Assembly: GCA_020025875.1 (NCBI GenBank)
Contig: JAHHRI010000012.1
Coordinates: forward strand, 1-30,584
Source of the DNA: Alphaproteobacteria bacterium
Lineage (GTDB): Bacteria; Pseudomonadota; Alphaproteobacteria; RF32; CAG-239
Reading direction: 5' to 3'
Length of the DNA stretch: 30,584 nt
The translations under genes were made by a program, and so were the position numbers. The notes below the pieces were generated by a model. That model did not search any database, was not told the origin of the DNA, and saw nothing but the letters and a program-made list of their open reading frames with translations. This document shows, piece after piece, positions 7,927 through 15,537 of the stretch (positions are counted from its first letter, which is position 1; each line of letters opens with the position of its first letter).

Positions 7927-8580
7927 ATGATTGCAAAACTGCGGGGAATCGTAGACGGACTGGGTGAAGATTATGCGGTGATCGATGTGCGCGGCGTTGG
8001 CTATTTGGTGTATGCTTCCCAGCGGACGCTGTCAAAATTGACAAAAGGAACAGAAGTTTCTTTGTGGATTGAAACCGTTGTCCGTGAAGACAGCATCAGC
8101 CTGTATGGCTTTTTGCATCCTTTGGAAAAAGAGTGGTTTTTGACATTGACAAAAGTGCAGGGCGTGGGGGCAAAAGTTTGCCTAAGCATATTGTCGGTGC
8201 TTTCGCCGCTGCAATTGGTTCAGGCGGTGGCGGCTCAAGACAAAAGTTCTTTTGTCAGAGCCAATGGCGTGGGGCCAAAACTGGCAGCGCGGATTGTCAG
8301 CGAACTGAAGGGCAAAATGGTTGCTCTTTCGCCGACTGTTGATGCCGGAGAAGCGGTTGCGGCAATGGCTGCCGATGAGCTCGGAATGCCGATAAAGCCA
8401 AACGACGAAGAAAATGCCTCTCAAGTTGTTGACGATGCCATTTCGGCACTGGTCAACCTCGGTTATCAACGGATTGAGGCGTATCGTGCCGTCAATTTGG
8501 TTGCTGCCGACCAGCCGCAAGCCGATGTCGGTTTGCTGATTAAGCTGGCGTTGAAAGAATTTGCCAACAAGGAAGTGTAA
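7927..8580 (+). CDS. ruvA: Holliday junction branch migration protein RuvA
   Basis: A 217-residue protein that binds the four-way junction as a tetramer and loads the RuvB motor. It starts with the family hallmark MIAKLRG. Domain I (OB fold) covers about 1-65, and domain II carries the helix-hairpin-helix segments VQGVGAKVCL and ANGVGPKLAARI, which contact DNA. The C-terminal domain III that contacts RuvB follows an acidic linker. I chose ATG 7927 rather than the in-frame TTG 60 bp upstream because the family starts here, and a good promoter covers the upstream codons. ruvB follows 4 bp after the stop. Confidence 0.95.
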   Translation: MIAKLRGIVDGLGEDYAVIDVRGVGYLVYASQRTLSKLTKGTEVSLWIETVVREDSISLYGFLHPLEKEWFLTLTKVQGVGAKVCLSILSVLSPLQLVQAVAAQDKSSFVRANGVGPKLAARIVSELKGKMVALSPTVDAGEAVAAMAADELGMPIKPNDEENASQVVDDAISALVNLGYQRIEAYRAVNLVAADQPQADVGLLIKLALKEFANKEV

Positions 8581-8584
8581 GCTT

Positions 8585-9646
8585 ATGGAAGAAAGAATTG
8601 TCACCCCGCATCAGTTGCCGGAAGATGAAGTGGTTGCCGGTATGCCGGTGAGTCTGCGACCTACCATGCTGTCGGAGTTTGTCGGTCAAAAACAGGTGTG
8701 TGAGAATTTGAAGATTTTTATTGAGGCGGCAAAAATGCGCCGAGAAGCGTTGGATCATGTGTTGCTTTTCGGGCCTCCGGGACTGGGTAAAACAACGCTG
8801 GCGTCGATTGTTGCCAAAGAATTGGACGTTAATTTTAAAGCCACTTCCGCACCGATGATTTCCAAAACGGGTGATCTGGCGGCCATTTTGACGAATCTCG
8901 AAGCCAATGACGTGTTGTTTATTGATGAAATTCACCGTTTGAATCCAGCGATTGAGGAAGTGCTTTATTCGGCTATGGAAGATTTTCAGCTGGATCTGAT
9001 TATCGGTGAGGGGCCTTCTGCCCGCTCGGTCAAAATTGACCTGCAGCCGTTTACCTTGGTTGGGGCAACCACCCGATCGGGGTTGCTTTCCACACCGCTG
9101 CGCGAGCGTTTCGGGATTCCGCTGCGGTTGGAGTTTTATTCTCCGGACGATTTGCAGAAGATTGTACTGAGGGGGGCAAAGCTGCTTAATGTGCCGATGT
9201 CGGAAGAAGGAGCGCGGGAAATTGCTTGCCGATCACGCGGAACGCCACGCGTTGCGGGACGGCTGCTGCGGAGAGTGAGAGATTTTGGCGCCATTGCGGC
9301 AGTCGGCAAAATCGACTCGGCCGTTGCCGACGGTGCGTTGTGTCGACTCAATGTTGATAAATTTGGTTTAGACGCCTTTGACAAACGCTATCTTAACTGT
9401 ATAGCCCGCAATTATGGGGGCGGACCGGTCGGCGCCGATACACTGGCGGCGGCGTTGTCTGAAGAACGGGATACCATCGAAGAAGTGGTTGAGCCGTTTT
9501 TGCTGAAACTCGGTTTTTTGCAGCGCACGCCGAGAGGGCGCGTGATTACCGATATCGGTTGTGAATATTTGGGGCTGCCGCGTTTGCAAAAAGGAATGTG
9601 TCAATATCATGAGCAGGACGATTTGTTCGAGGGTGATGCCGACTGA
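8585..9646 (+). CDS. ruvB: Holliday junction branch migration ATPase RuvB
   Basis: A 353-residue AAA+ hexameric motor that drives branch migration with RuvA. Walker A GPPGLGKT is at 63-70, Walker B IDEIH at 113-117, sensor 1 ATTRSG at 161-166, and the arginine-finger segment PLRERFG at 171-177. The C-terminal winged-helix domain includes GGGPVGADTLA and RTPRGR. I start it at ATG 8585, with GGAAG upstream and 4 bp after ruvA; an in-frame upstream codon would only add residues encoded inside ruvA. The gap to ybgC is 81 bp. Confidence 0.97.
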   Translation: MEERIVTPHQLPEDEVVAGMPVSLRPTMLSEFVGQKQVCENLKIFIEAAKMRREALDHVLLFGPPGLGKTTLASIVAKELDVNFKATSAPMISKTGDLAAILTNLEANDVLFIDEIHRLNPAIEEVLYSAMEDFQLDLIIGEGPSARSVKIDLQPFTLVGATTRSGLLSTPLRERFGIPLRLEFYSPDDLQKIVLRGAKLLNVPMSEEGAREIACRSRGTPRVAGRLLRRVRDFGAIAAVGKIDSAVADGALCRLNVDKFGLDAFDKRYLNCIARNYGGGPVGADTLAAALSEERDTIEEVVEPFLLKLGFLQRTPRGRVITDIGCEYLGLPRLQKGMCQYHEQDDLFEGDAD

Positions 9647-9727
9647 AAATGAGATGCCAACAAATGTTGTGTCGGCAAAAAACGCTATGACGGCATCAGG
9701 TATGTTTGAGAAGAAAGGAAAATCAAA

Positions 9728-10168
9728 ATGACAGAGCTTGCGGTGCAAGAAGGAACATGGAAAAACGGCAAGTTTTATTTTCCGGTTCGGGTATATTATG
9801 AAGATACCGATGCCGGCGGTATTGTCTATTATGCCAATTATCTGAAATTTGCCGAACGTGCCCGCACGGAATTTGTAAGAATGCTTGGGGTTAATCAGCG
9901 GAACGGGTTGGAAACGGACGAACAACTCGGGTTTGTCGTCCGCCACTGCGAAATAGATTATAAGTCGTCGGCGGTTTTAGACGACGTGTTGGAAGTTTCT
10001 TGCGCAATTAAACAATTGGGCGGTGCTTCGGCGGTTGTTTCTCAGGAAATTGTCAGAAACGGTCAGTTGTTGGTCAGTTTGGAAGTGAAAGTCGTTTATG
10101 TGTCGCTGAAAAACAAACGTCCCGTTAGGATTCCTGCGGAATTGGCGAAAAAAATGCAGGGCTGCTGA
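9728..10168 (+). CDS. ybgC: Tol-Pal-associated acyl-CoA thioesterase YbgC
   Basis: A 146-residue hotdog-fold thioesterase with the YbgC signature YYEDTDAGGIVYYANYLKF at 23-41; Asp28 is the likely catalytic acid. Family members hydrolyse short- or long-chain acyl-CoA or acyl-ACP and are encoded at the head of the tol-pal cluster, where a role in phospholipid metabolism has been proposed. AAGGAA precedes the ATG. tolQ follows after 258 bp that carries a small ATTGCC/GGCAAT hairpin and a possible promoter, but no convincing gene. Confidence 0.93.
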   Translation: MTELAVQEGTWKNGKFYFPVRVYYEDTDAGGIVYYANYLKFAERARTEFVRMLGVNQRNGLETDEQLGFVVRHCEIDYKSSAVLDDVLEVSCAIKQLGGASAVVSQEIVRNGQLLVSLEVKVVYVSLKNKRPVRIPAELAKKMQGC

Positions 10169-10336
10169 TTGAAAACATTCCTACCGTAGTTGCCGCAGAG
10201 GTGTATTGCTCAAAAAACTGAAAATTGCCTTATGGGCAATCGGTTCAGATGCTTTCTTTGGAGAAAAAGACGGCAGAAAGGGACGGTTGGTTGTATGAAA
10301 ATATGTGCCGTCCGGTAAATTTTCTATGCAAATTAA

Positions 10337-10364
10337 TTGATTGTTTAAGAATTTGCGGTATTTT
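10337..10364 (+). promoter_or_regulatory. Possible tolQRA promoter
   Basis: TTGATT (10337-10342), a 16-bp spacer and TATTTT (10359-10364), 62 bp before the tolQ start in an AT-rich stretch. It is a weak match, offered because the 258-bp gap suggests that tolQ has its own transcription start. Confidence 0.35.
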
Positions 10365-10426
10365 ATTGGCAAATAAAAGGGCGCTTTGCCGTGCGTCTGG
10401 TTTTAATTGTGAAAATGAGGTAGAAA

Positions 10427-11164
10427 ATGGATACGCAGAATTTAGCAGAAGTTGCCCAGCAAATGTCTATGTGGGATATGGTTTGGAGTTCGGACACCGT
10501 AACCAAAGCGGTGATGATCGGACTGATTGCCGCCTCGGTTTGGTCTTGGGCAATTATTATCGAAAAAATCGGGATGTTACGGCAGGTTAAGCAGCGTTCC
10601 CGTAGTTTTGAATCCAAATTTTGGTCAGGCGGATCGTTGGATAGGCTGTATGACAGCATTGGCAACAAGCCCGCCGATCCGATGTCGTCCATGTTTGTTG
10701 CTGCCATGAGAGAATGGAAACGCACCAATATTTTGAAATCGAAAACCGATCGCGGCTTGCGCGGCGTATCTCTCCAGCAACGCATAGAAAAAGCAATGAC
10801 TGTTTCTATGGATAAGGAGCTGGAAGAACTGGATACGCGGATGGGCTTTTTGGCTTCGACCGGATCGGTGGCGCCGTTGGTTGGTTTGTTTGGTACCGTA
10901 TGGGGAATTATCAACAGTTTTAATGCCATTGCCGCTACTCAAAGCAACTCGCTTGCCGCCATTGCCCCTGGTATTGCCGAGGCTTTGTTTACAACCGCTT
11001 TCGGCTTAATTGCCGCCATTCCCGCGGTGGTGGCCTATAATAAGATTTCTTCGGATATTGACCGTTATGCCAATCGGTTGGAAAATTTTATGGCAGAGTT
11101 TTCCAGTATTTTATCCCGAGAAATTGACGACACGGCGATTAAGGCCGATATGGCAGGTGAATAA
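10427..11164 (+). CDS. tolQ: Tol-Pal proton channel subunit TolQ
   Basis: A 245-residue MotA/TolQ/ExbB-family inner membrane protein. Three transmembrane helices are visible at about 26-45, 141-168 and 184-205. The conserved core around GLFGTVWGI (153-161) and APGIAEALFTTAFGL (180-194) marks the pore-forming helices. With TolR it uses the proton gradient to energise TolA for outer-membrane constriction at division. GAGG lies just before the ATG. Its TAA shares one base with the tolR ATG, so the two are translationally coupled. Confidence 0.95.
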   Translation: MDTQNLAEVAQQMSMWDMVWSSDTVTKAVMIGLIAASVWSWAIIIEKIGMLRQVKQRSRSFESKFWSGGSLDRLYDSIGNKPADPMSSMFVAAMREWKRTNILKSKTDRGLRGVSLQQRIEKAMTVSMDKELEELDTRMGFLASTGSVAPLVGLFGTVWGIINSFNAIAATQSNSLAAIAPGIAEALFTTAFGLIAAIPAVVAYNKISSDIDRYANRLENFMAEFSSILSREIDDTAIKADMAGE

Positions 11165-11613
11165 TGGTCTATTTTGTTGCAACAGACAGAAACCGCAGCC
11201 GTCGATCCAAACGTCGCAACGCAGAAATTAACATCACCAATTTGATGGACGTGATGATGGTGTTGTTGGTTGTGTTTATGGTGGCTGCGCCGCTGATGAC
11301 CTCAGGCATTGCGCTCAACTTGCCTAAGGTGGGCGGGCAAAACCTGACCGGTAAGGAAACTTCCCTAAATATCAGTGTTGACAGCGAGGGTGCTTATTAC
11401 ATCGGAACGGAAGAAATTGCCGCAGAGCAAATTGTCGCTAAAGTTATGGCGGTGCGCTCTGCCAATTCGGAAATCAGCGTGGTTATTTCCGGCGATACCG
11501 ATGCCCAATACGGGCGGGTGATCGGGTTGATGGCAATGCTGAAAAATGCCGGTCTTGATAAAGTCGGACTAAAGACGGAACCGTCCTCCACTCAGACAGT
11601 AAAGAAGAAATAG
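11164..11613 (+). CDS. tolR: Tol-Pal stator subunit TolR
   Basis: A 149-residue ExbD/TolR-family protein. A basic cytoplasmic N-terminus (residues 9-18) is followed by one transmembrane helix starting with NITNLMDVMMVLLVVFMVAA. Asp29 is the essential proton-carrying aspartate. The periplasmic domain (about 60-145) has the TolR/ExbD fold pattern VDSEGAYYIG and ISGDTDAQYGRV. It overlaps tolQ by one base and ends 5 bp before tolA. Confidence 0.95.
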   Translation: MVYFVATDRNRSRRSKRRNAEINITNLMDVMMVLLVVFMVAAPLMTSGIALNLPKVGGQNLTGKETSLNISVDSEGAYYIGTEEIAAEQIVAKVMAVRSANSEISVVISGDTDAQYGRVIGLMAMLKNAGLDKVGLKTEPSSTQTVKKK

Positions 11614-11618
11614 AACTG

Positions 11619-12557
11619 ATGAAACCGGCTCTTTATAAATCTCTGGCATTGCATACGGCTGTTTTTCTGCTGTTGGTGGTTGATTTGCCGTTGTTTTGGC
11701 GTGAGGATATGATTGTGAGCCAAGCGCCGATTATTGTCGATTTGGAGCAGGTGAAAATTTCGGAAATGACGAATCTGCCCGCCAAAGCCAAAGTGGCCAA
11801 CGAAACCAAAGCTGCCTCGTCTGTCAAAAAAACACCGCCCAAGCCGGAACCCAAACCACAGCCGCAGAAAACGGAACAACCCAGCGTGGTTGAAGATTCT
11901 CAAGGAGAAGAACCGCAAGAAATGCCGCTGCCGCCGAAGCAAGATTTTATAGTGCCGCCGCAACCTTCAAAACCCAAGCTGCCGGATAAAAAACCGGAAC
12001 CCAAACGGCCAACCCCTGCCAAGCCTGCCGTGAAGCCGGAAAGCAAAAAAACAAAACCGAAAAAACCCGAAAAACAGAAGGCGGCACAGGTCAGTGCTTT
12101 GAAAAATCTGCTGGATTCCGTGAGCGCACTGGAGAAAAGTATCGGTTCCGATGAGCGTCAGCCAACAATTGATCAAGCAACCCAAACCGCTCATACAGGA
12201 ATTGAGGGTGGCCGTGTCGGTTCGTATTTCAGCGAGTTGTCGATTTCCGAAACCGATGCCATAGCCGCTCGCTTGCGTCAATGTTGGAATTTGGATCCCG
12301 GTGCCATGGGTATTGAGGGTATGATTATTGAAATTCGCGCTTATCTTAACCGAGACGGTTCGGTGCAAAAAGTGGATATCCTCGATACTTTGCGCTATAA
12401 CCGTGACCGGCATTTCCGTTCGGTTGCCGACAGTGCCAAGCGCGCTGTTTATATCTGCCAGCCCTACGGAATTTTATCGAAAAAATATGGTGATAAATAT
12501 GAGATGTGGAAAACCATGCTCTTGCGTTTTGATCCGATTAATCATACCGTAAACTGA
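11619..12557 (+). CDS. tolA: Tol-Pal energy transducer TolA
   Basis: A 312-residue periplasm-spanning protein. It has an N-terminal signal-anchor helix (about 8-24), a long Pro/Lys/Glu-rich linker (about 60-155), and a C-terminal TonB/TolA globular domain (about 205-303). Cys222 and Cys280 are placed like the conserved disulfide of TolA domain III (RLRQCWNLDPGA and AVYICQPY). The linker is Pro/Lys-rich rather than the Ala-rich helix of E. coli TolA, as is common outside Gammaproteobacteria. It should link TolQR to Pal through TolB, but neither tolB nor pal follows here. Confidence 0.9.
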   Translation: MKPALYKSLALHTAVFLLLVVDLPLFWREDMIVSQAPIIVDLEQVKISEMTNLPAKAKVANETKAASSVKKTPPKPEPKPQPQKTEQPSVVEDSQGEEPQEMPLPPKQDFIVPPQPSKPKLPDKKPEPKRPTPAKPAVKPESKKTKPKKPEKQKAAQVSALKNLLDSVSALEKSIGSDERQPTIDQATQTAHTGIEGGRVGSYFSELSISETDAIAARLRQCWNLDPGAMGIEGMIIEIRAYLNRDGSVQKVDILDTLRYNRDRHFRSVADSAKRAVYICQPYGILSKKYGDKYEMWKTMLLRFDPINHTVN

Positions 12558-12569
12558 TTAAAGGATGGG

Positions 12570-13301
12570 ATGATGGCTGATATTAAAGAAATCTCGCTGA
12601 AAGGACTTTTGGCGGAAAGTTTTTCTTATATGCGCGAAAATTGTCGGGCAATGATGCTTTTTACCTTGCTGCATATTGTCTTTTTGGTGGCCGGATTTGA
12701 GCTGACAGACGGTTGGGCAGACGTGTTTTTTCTGCCGTGGTTAGTGGCTTATTATCTTTTCTGGTGCTTCTTTTTTCGGTTTTATTTTAAACGGAAACCC
12801 TATTTGGCAACATGGAAATTGGTTGACACACTGGTGCCGTCAACCAAAATTTTAGTGCTTACTTTTGTGGTGGTCACGGCTTTGCTCATGTTGCCGCTTA
12901 TTCCGCCCTTTTTCGGGGTAGGCTCACCATGGGCGGAAACCTACGACATCTATTTGCAGCGTTATATGGAAGACAGCAGAGTGGTTGATGCGGTTACGGT
13001 GGTTATTTTGACATTGACCGCGCCGTTTGTGTTTTATCGTCCGATGATGGCATGGATCAGCTCTTTGATCGGTCGCAGCGGTTCGCTGAAATCGGCCTTT
13101 GCCAAAACAAAAGGAAATTATTGGCAGATGACCTTTTTGGCGGCGTCGTTTGAAATTTTATTTGTGGCACTCGAAGTTGCCGGACAAACCTTAGGGATCG
13201 GGAATTGGCTTTCGATTATTGCCGGCTCTCCGTTGGTGATTGGTTTTAATGTCATTTTGGCTAAGACTTATGACTATTTTTATTTGGAGCTTGAAAGATG
13301 A
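12570..13301 (+). CDS. Polytopic membrane protein, function unknown
   Basis: A 243-residue protein with about six hydrophobic segments (near 28-44, 53-72, 93-112, 141-160, 187-205 and 213-232). The amphipathic start and the repeated pattern of a loop with SLKSAFAKTKGNYWQM followed by a hydrophobic pair resemble the glycerophosphodiesterase-membrane-domain/YciC-like protein group, but I cannot assign it firmly. AAGG precedes two adjacent ATGs (12570 and 12573); the second is equally possible. It follows tolA by 12 bp and overlaps the next gene by 4 bp, so it probably belongs to the tol transcript. It occupies the place where tolB is usually found. Confidence 0.6.
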   Translation: MMADIKEISLKGLLAESFSYMRENCRAMMLFTLLHIVFLVAGFELTDGWADVFFLPWLVAYYLFWCFFFRFYFKRKPYLATWKLVDTLVPSTKILVLTFVVVTALLMLPLIPPFFGVGSPWAETYDIYLQRYMEDSRVVDAVTVVILTLTAPFVFYRPMMAWISSLIGRSGSLKSAFAKTKGNYWQMTFLAASFEILFVALEVAGQTLGIGNWLSIIAGSPLVIGFNVILAKTYDYFYLELER

Positions 13302-14041
13302 AAAAAACGATAATTTGTTTGGCTTTTGCTTTGGCAACGGTTTTGAATGTGGTGTATTTGGCGTTGATCATTGACAGTTTTTGGCAAGAATATGTCAAAG
13401 ACAATTTCTTTTACTGGGGATACCCGCAGTGGGGCTGGATGTATTCTGCCCCAAAATTGTATTTTTGGTTTAATGTGTGCTATTTGGGGTTTTTGGCGGC
13501 GGCGCTTTTTGCCGGTCTGTTTTTGGTTGCAAAGAGGCGTTTGAAAACGGGTGCCGCCTTTTTGCTGCTGCCTTTACTGACGGCGGTAATGTTCTTTTAT
13601 ATGCCGTCTTATAATTGGCAACGCCATTTAGATATGTTGCGTACCGAACAAAAACAGGAATATGGTCGCCTGCCGGAAGGAAAATGGTGGGTGTCTACCG
13701 AGCAGATGCAACGCTATTATGACGCTTCTCTCTGGGAGCGGCTGAAAGGGCGTTTCGGGCGCGGTGAGTGGCCGGGAGGCTATGCATTGTGGGGGGATTA
13801 CCGAATCTGGTTATTGCCCGATTTTTTAACCGACACCAAGGGGCGGCGAGGAATGGTTTTGCATGGCGGTACCCAAAAAAAATCGCCTTGGGGAATTGAC
13901 ATGGGGGACAATATTATCGATTTTGCCATTCAGTTGCGGCAAAACAAAGAGCCGACTGAGATTGTCGTTCGCTACGGCAGTGATGATACGGCGGCTGCAG
14001 AAGTTGAGAAAAAACAAGCAGACGGCATTAAGGAAAAATAA
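13298..14041 (+). CDS. Membrane protein with a DUF2778-like domain lacking catalytic Cys
   Basis: A 247-residue protein with hydrophobic segments at about 5-26, 55-77 and 86-101, then a soluble region. Residues 164-226 follow the layout of the L,D-transpeptidase-related DUF2778/Tlde1-type domain: WGDYRIWL, GRRGMVLHGG and GIDMGDNIIDF, then a strand ending IVVRY. In active members the motif after HGG reads approximately SAGCIDL. Here it is SPWGIDM: His189 and Asp201 remain but Gly199 stands where the nucleophilic Cys is expected. If the alignment is right, it is a binding or inactive relative acting in the periplasm on cell wall. It overlaps the preceding gene by 4 bp (ATGA). The domain call is from memory of the pattern. 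Confidence 0.5.
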   Translation: MKKTIICLAFALATVLNVVYLALIIDSFWQEYVKDNFFYWGYPQWGWMYSAPKLYFWFNVCYLGFLAAALFAGLFLVAKRRLKTGAAFLLLPLLTAVMFFYMPSYNWQRHLDMLRTEQKQEYGRLPEGKWWVSTEQMQRYYDASLWERLKGRFGRGEWPGGYALWGDYRIWLLPDFLTDTKGRRGMVLHGGTQKKSPWGIDMGDNIIDFAIQLRQNKEPTEIVVRYGSDDTAAAEVEKKQADGIKEK

Positions 14042-14054
14042 GTCTTTCCGCCAT

Positions 14055-14090
14055 AAAAACGGTTTGTTAACTTGTCGTTTCCCGTTTTTT
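14055..14090 (+). terminator. Possible terminator at the host-prophage border
   Basis: AAAAACGG (14055-14062) can pair with CCGTTTTT (14082-14089), and T continues to 14090. The loop is long (19 nt). It would end transcription of the tol-side operon 14 bp after its last stop codon and also shield the leftward repressor gene, whose stop is at 14133. Confidence 0.45.
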
Positions 14091-14132
14091 GAGCAACGCC
14101 GTCTTGTCTGCATCTGTCGGCATCATGCAAAA

Positions 14133-14798
14133 TCAGCGAAAGGTTTTGGTTATGGATATGATTTTGCCGAGAGTGGAGAGTTTGTCCGGTTTGTTGATAA
14201 CAATCGGCGGATAAAGCGGGTTGTCGGAGATAATGGCTGCCGAATGGTTAAAGTTGTCCAGCTGTAGCCTTTTGACAAAGACTTCTCCTTTGAGCATAAA
14301 CAGATAGAGGCCGTCGGAGGTTGGTGTTTTGACCGAGATGTCTACCCAGATCAGGTCGCCATCGCAGACGGTTGGCTGCATGGCGTCGCCTCTGGCAATC
14401 ATGGCCTTTATGCTGGTGGGGGCAGACGATGTCAGAAGGCGGAAGATGTCTGTGCTGATCAGCTGCCGTCCGATGGTTTGAAACATCGGTTCTTGGTTGC
14501 GGTTGTCGGTGTTGACAATGTCAATTTCGGTTAAGGCGCCGGCTATTCTTTTTTGCGGGCATTTGTTATCGGTGGAAGGAATTTCTCTGGAAATGCCGGA
14601 GTTGTATTTGGTAAATTCTTCCAGATCGAGATTAAAAAACTTTGCGGCGGGAAAAACTTTATTGACGGGAAAGTCTCTTTTGCCGCCTAAAAGTTCGGAT
14701 ACTCTGGTTTTTTGCCATTGTAAGGCATTGGCAACATCTCCTTGGGAGATGTTGTTTTTTTGCATGTATTCTTTAAGCCATGTCCATTTGTTATTCAT
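14133..14798 (-). CDS. CI-like phage repressor (HTH plus S24-type domain with Ser-to-Ala)
   Basis: A 221-residue repressor. The N-terminal XRE-type helix-turn-helix is at about 5-62 (ISQGDVANALQWQKTRVSEL). The C-terminal LexA/CI-like S24 domain is at about 128-220 (ARGDAMQPTVCDGDLIWVD and GEVFVKRLQ). The catalytic serine of the usual GDSM motif is Ala139 (codon GCC on the coding strand), while the catalytic lysine is kept at Lys177. Self-cleavage by the S24 mechanism should therefore not work, although the domain can still dimerise. AAGGAG at 14813-14808 precedes the ATG. The gene reads toward the host side and faces the early promoter across three operator-like dyads. Confidence 0.88.
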   Translation of the reverse strand: MNNKWTWLKEYMQKNNISQGDVANALQWQKTRVSELLGGKRDFPVNKVFPAAKFFNLDLEEFTKYNSGISREIPSTDNKCPQKRIAGALTEIDIVNTDNRNQEPMFQTIGRQLISTDIFRLLTSSAPTSIKAMIARGDAMQPTVCDGDLIWVDISVKTPTSDGLYLFMLKGEVFVKRLQLDNFNHSAAIISDNPLYPPIVINKPDKLSTLGKIISITKTFR

Positions 14799-14816
14799 AT
14801 ATGTATGCTCCTTCGA

Positions 14817-14831
14817 TTACATATTATGTAA
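14817..14831. promoter_or_regulatory. Operator-like site O1
   Basis: TTACA-TATTA-TGTAA, which with flanking bases forms a perfect 17-bp palindrome at 14816-14832. It covers the predicted -10 of the repressor gene's promoter, so binding there would give autorepression. The half-site spacing of 5 bp is shared with the two sites to its right. Confidence 0.65.
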
Positions 14832-14851
14832 TAAAAAAAGCGGTTTGTAAA
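14823..14851 (-). promoter_or_regulatory. Predicted promoter of the repressor gene
   Basis: Read on the minus strand: TTTACA (14851-14846), a 17-bp spacer and CATAAT (14828-14823), about 25 bp before the repressor ATG at 14798. O1 covers its -10 box and O2 begins at its -35. Confidence 0.55.
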
Positions 14852-14866
14852 TTACATAAAAAGTAT
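14852..14866. promoter_or_regulatory. Operator-like site O2
   Basis: TTACA-TAAAA-AGTAT is a degenerate copy of the same dyad, with a good left half-site and a poor right half. It lies between the two divergent promoters, directly upstream of and touching the -35 of the rightward early promoter. Confidence 0.45.
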
Positions 14867-14893
14867 TGACTTTAAATACACTAAATGTATATC
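14866..14893 (+). promoter_or_regulatory. Predicted rightward early promoter
   Basis: TTGACT (14866-14871), a 16-bp spacer and TATATC (14888-14893), reading into the gene at 14929. Site O3 fills the spacer and enters the -10, so the repressor would block polymerase here. Confidence 0.6.
14876..14890. promoter_or_regulatory. Operator-like site O3
   Basis: ATACA-CTAAA-TGTAT is a perfect inverted repeat with 5-bp arms and a 5-bp spacer, matching O1 in layout. It is located between the -35 and -10 of the rightward early promoter. Confidence 0.6.
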
Positions 14894-14928
14894 TAAGTAG
14901 CGTAGGCAGATATTTGAAGGAGGATATG

Positions 14929-15414
14929 ATGGTCAAAAATAACGGCTATATCAATAAAGATGAATGTATACGCCGCGGTTATATACGCAAAAACGGCGGG
15001 GTATATAAAATGTCGCTGTTGGAAAAATATGCCGCTAAAGGGTGGCTTGCCTTTGGCAATCCGCGATATTCGCAAGCAGACCGTTTGCGGGCGGCGCAAA
15101 GGTTGCAAAGAGATTGCGAAACATCTCACTTTATGTCGATCGGGGTTTCCGGCACTCGGGAAAAAATTGACGGGAAGAAAAAGAACGCTGATGACGTGGA
15201 GGCCATTTGCCGAGCGCGGGAGCGTTATTTTGCCGCCATTAAGCAGATCCCTGAGGAGTTTTTGCCGGTTGTGCGCGAAGTATGTCTTGAAAACAAAGAG
15301 ATGAGCTTGCCGCAAGGTGTGATCGGGCAGAGAAAGGCAGAAATGAATTATGCGGCAAGGCACGATTTGTGTCGGGGGCTTGATCGGCTGATCAGATATT
15401 ATTGGCCGGTGTAA
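14929..15414 (+). CDS. Early phage protein, possibly DUF6456-related regulator
   Basis: A 161-residue basic protein and the first gene under the rightward early promoter, the position of cro-type regulators. It has no clear helix-turn-helix. The pattern of a conserved region YSQADRLRAAQRLQRDCE (about 50-67), then a spacer, then AICRARERYFAAI and a C-terminal ARHDLCRGLDRLIRYYW resembles the DUF6456 group, which I recall as alphaproteobacterial and phage-associated. That link is tentative. AAGGAGG at 14917-14923 lies 2 bp from the ATG at 14926 and 5 bp from the ATG at 14929; the latter spacing is better, so I start there. Confidence 0.65.
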   Translation: MVKNNGYINKDECIRRGYIRKNGGVYKMSLLEKYAAKGWLAFGNPRYSQADRLRAAQRLQRDCETSHFMSIGVSGTREKIDGKKKNADDVEAICRARERYFAAIKQIPEEFLPVVREVCLENKEMSLPQGVIGQRKAEMNYAARHDLCRGLDRLIRYYWPV

Positions 15415-15537
15415 AAGGGTATATGTTTGGTTATGTATTCAAAAAACTGTTATTATTTGCAATAAAATATTATTAAAAATTTTAGTTGTGTATTAGATTA
15501 AGTTTGATTTCGATTTTAAATATAAAGGAATACAGCT

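Noticed and set aside
14042..14132. tRNA or attachment core at the prophage edge
   Set aside because: No cloverleaf can be formed here, and the other prophage end is not visible, so no att repeat can be named.
14497..14850. 117-codon plus-strand frame across the repressor and operators
   Set aside because: It is antisense to the repressor and crosses the divergent promoter region; no ribosome-binding site.
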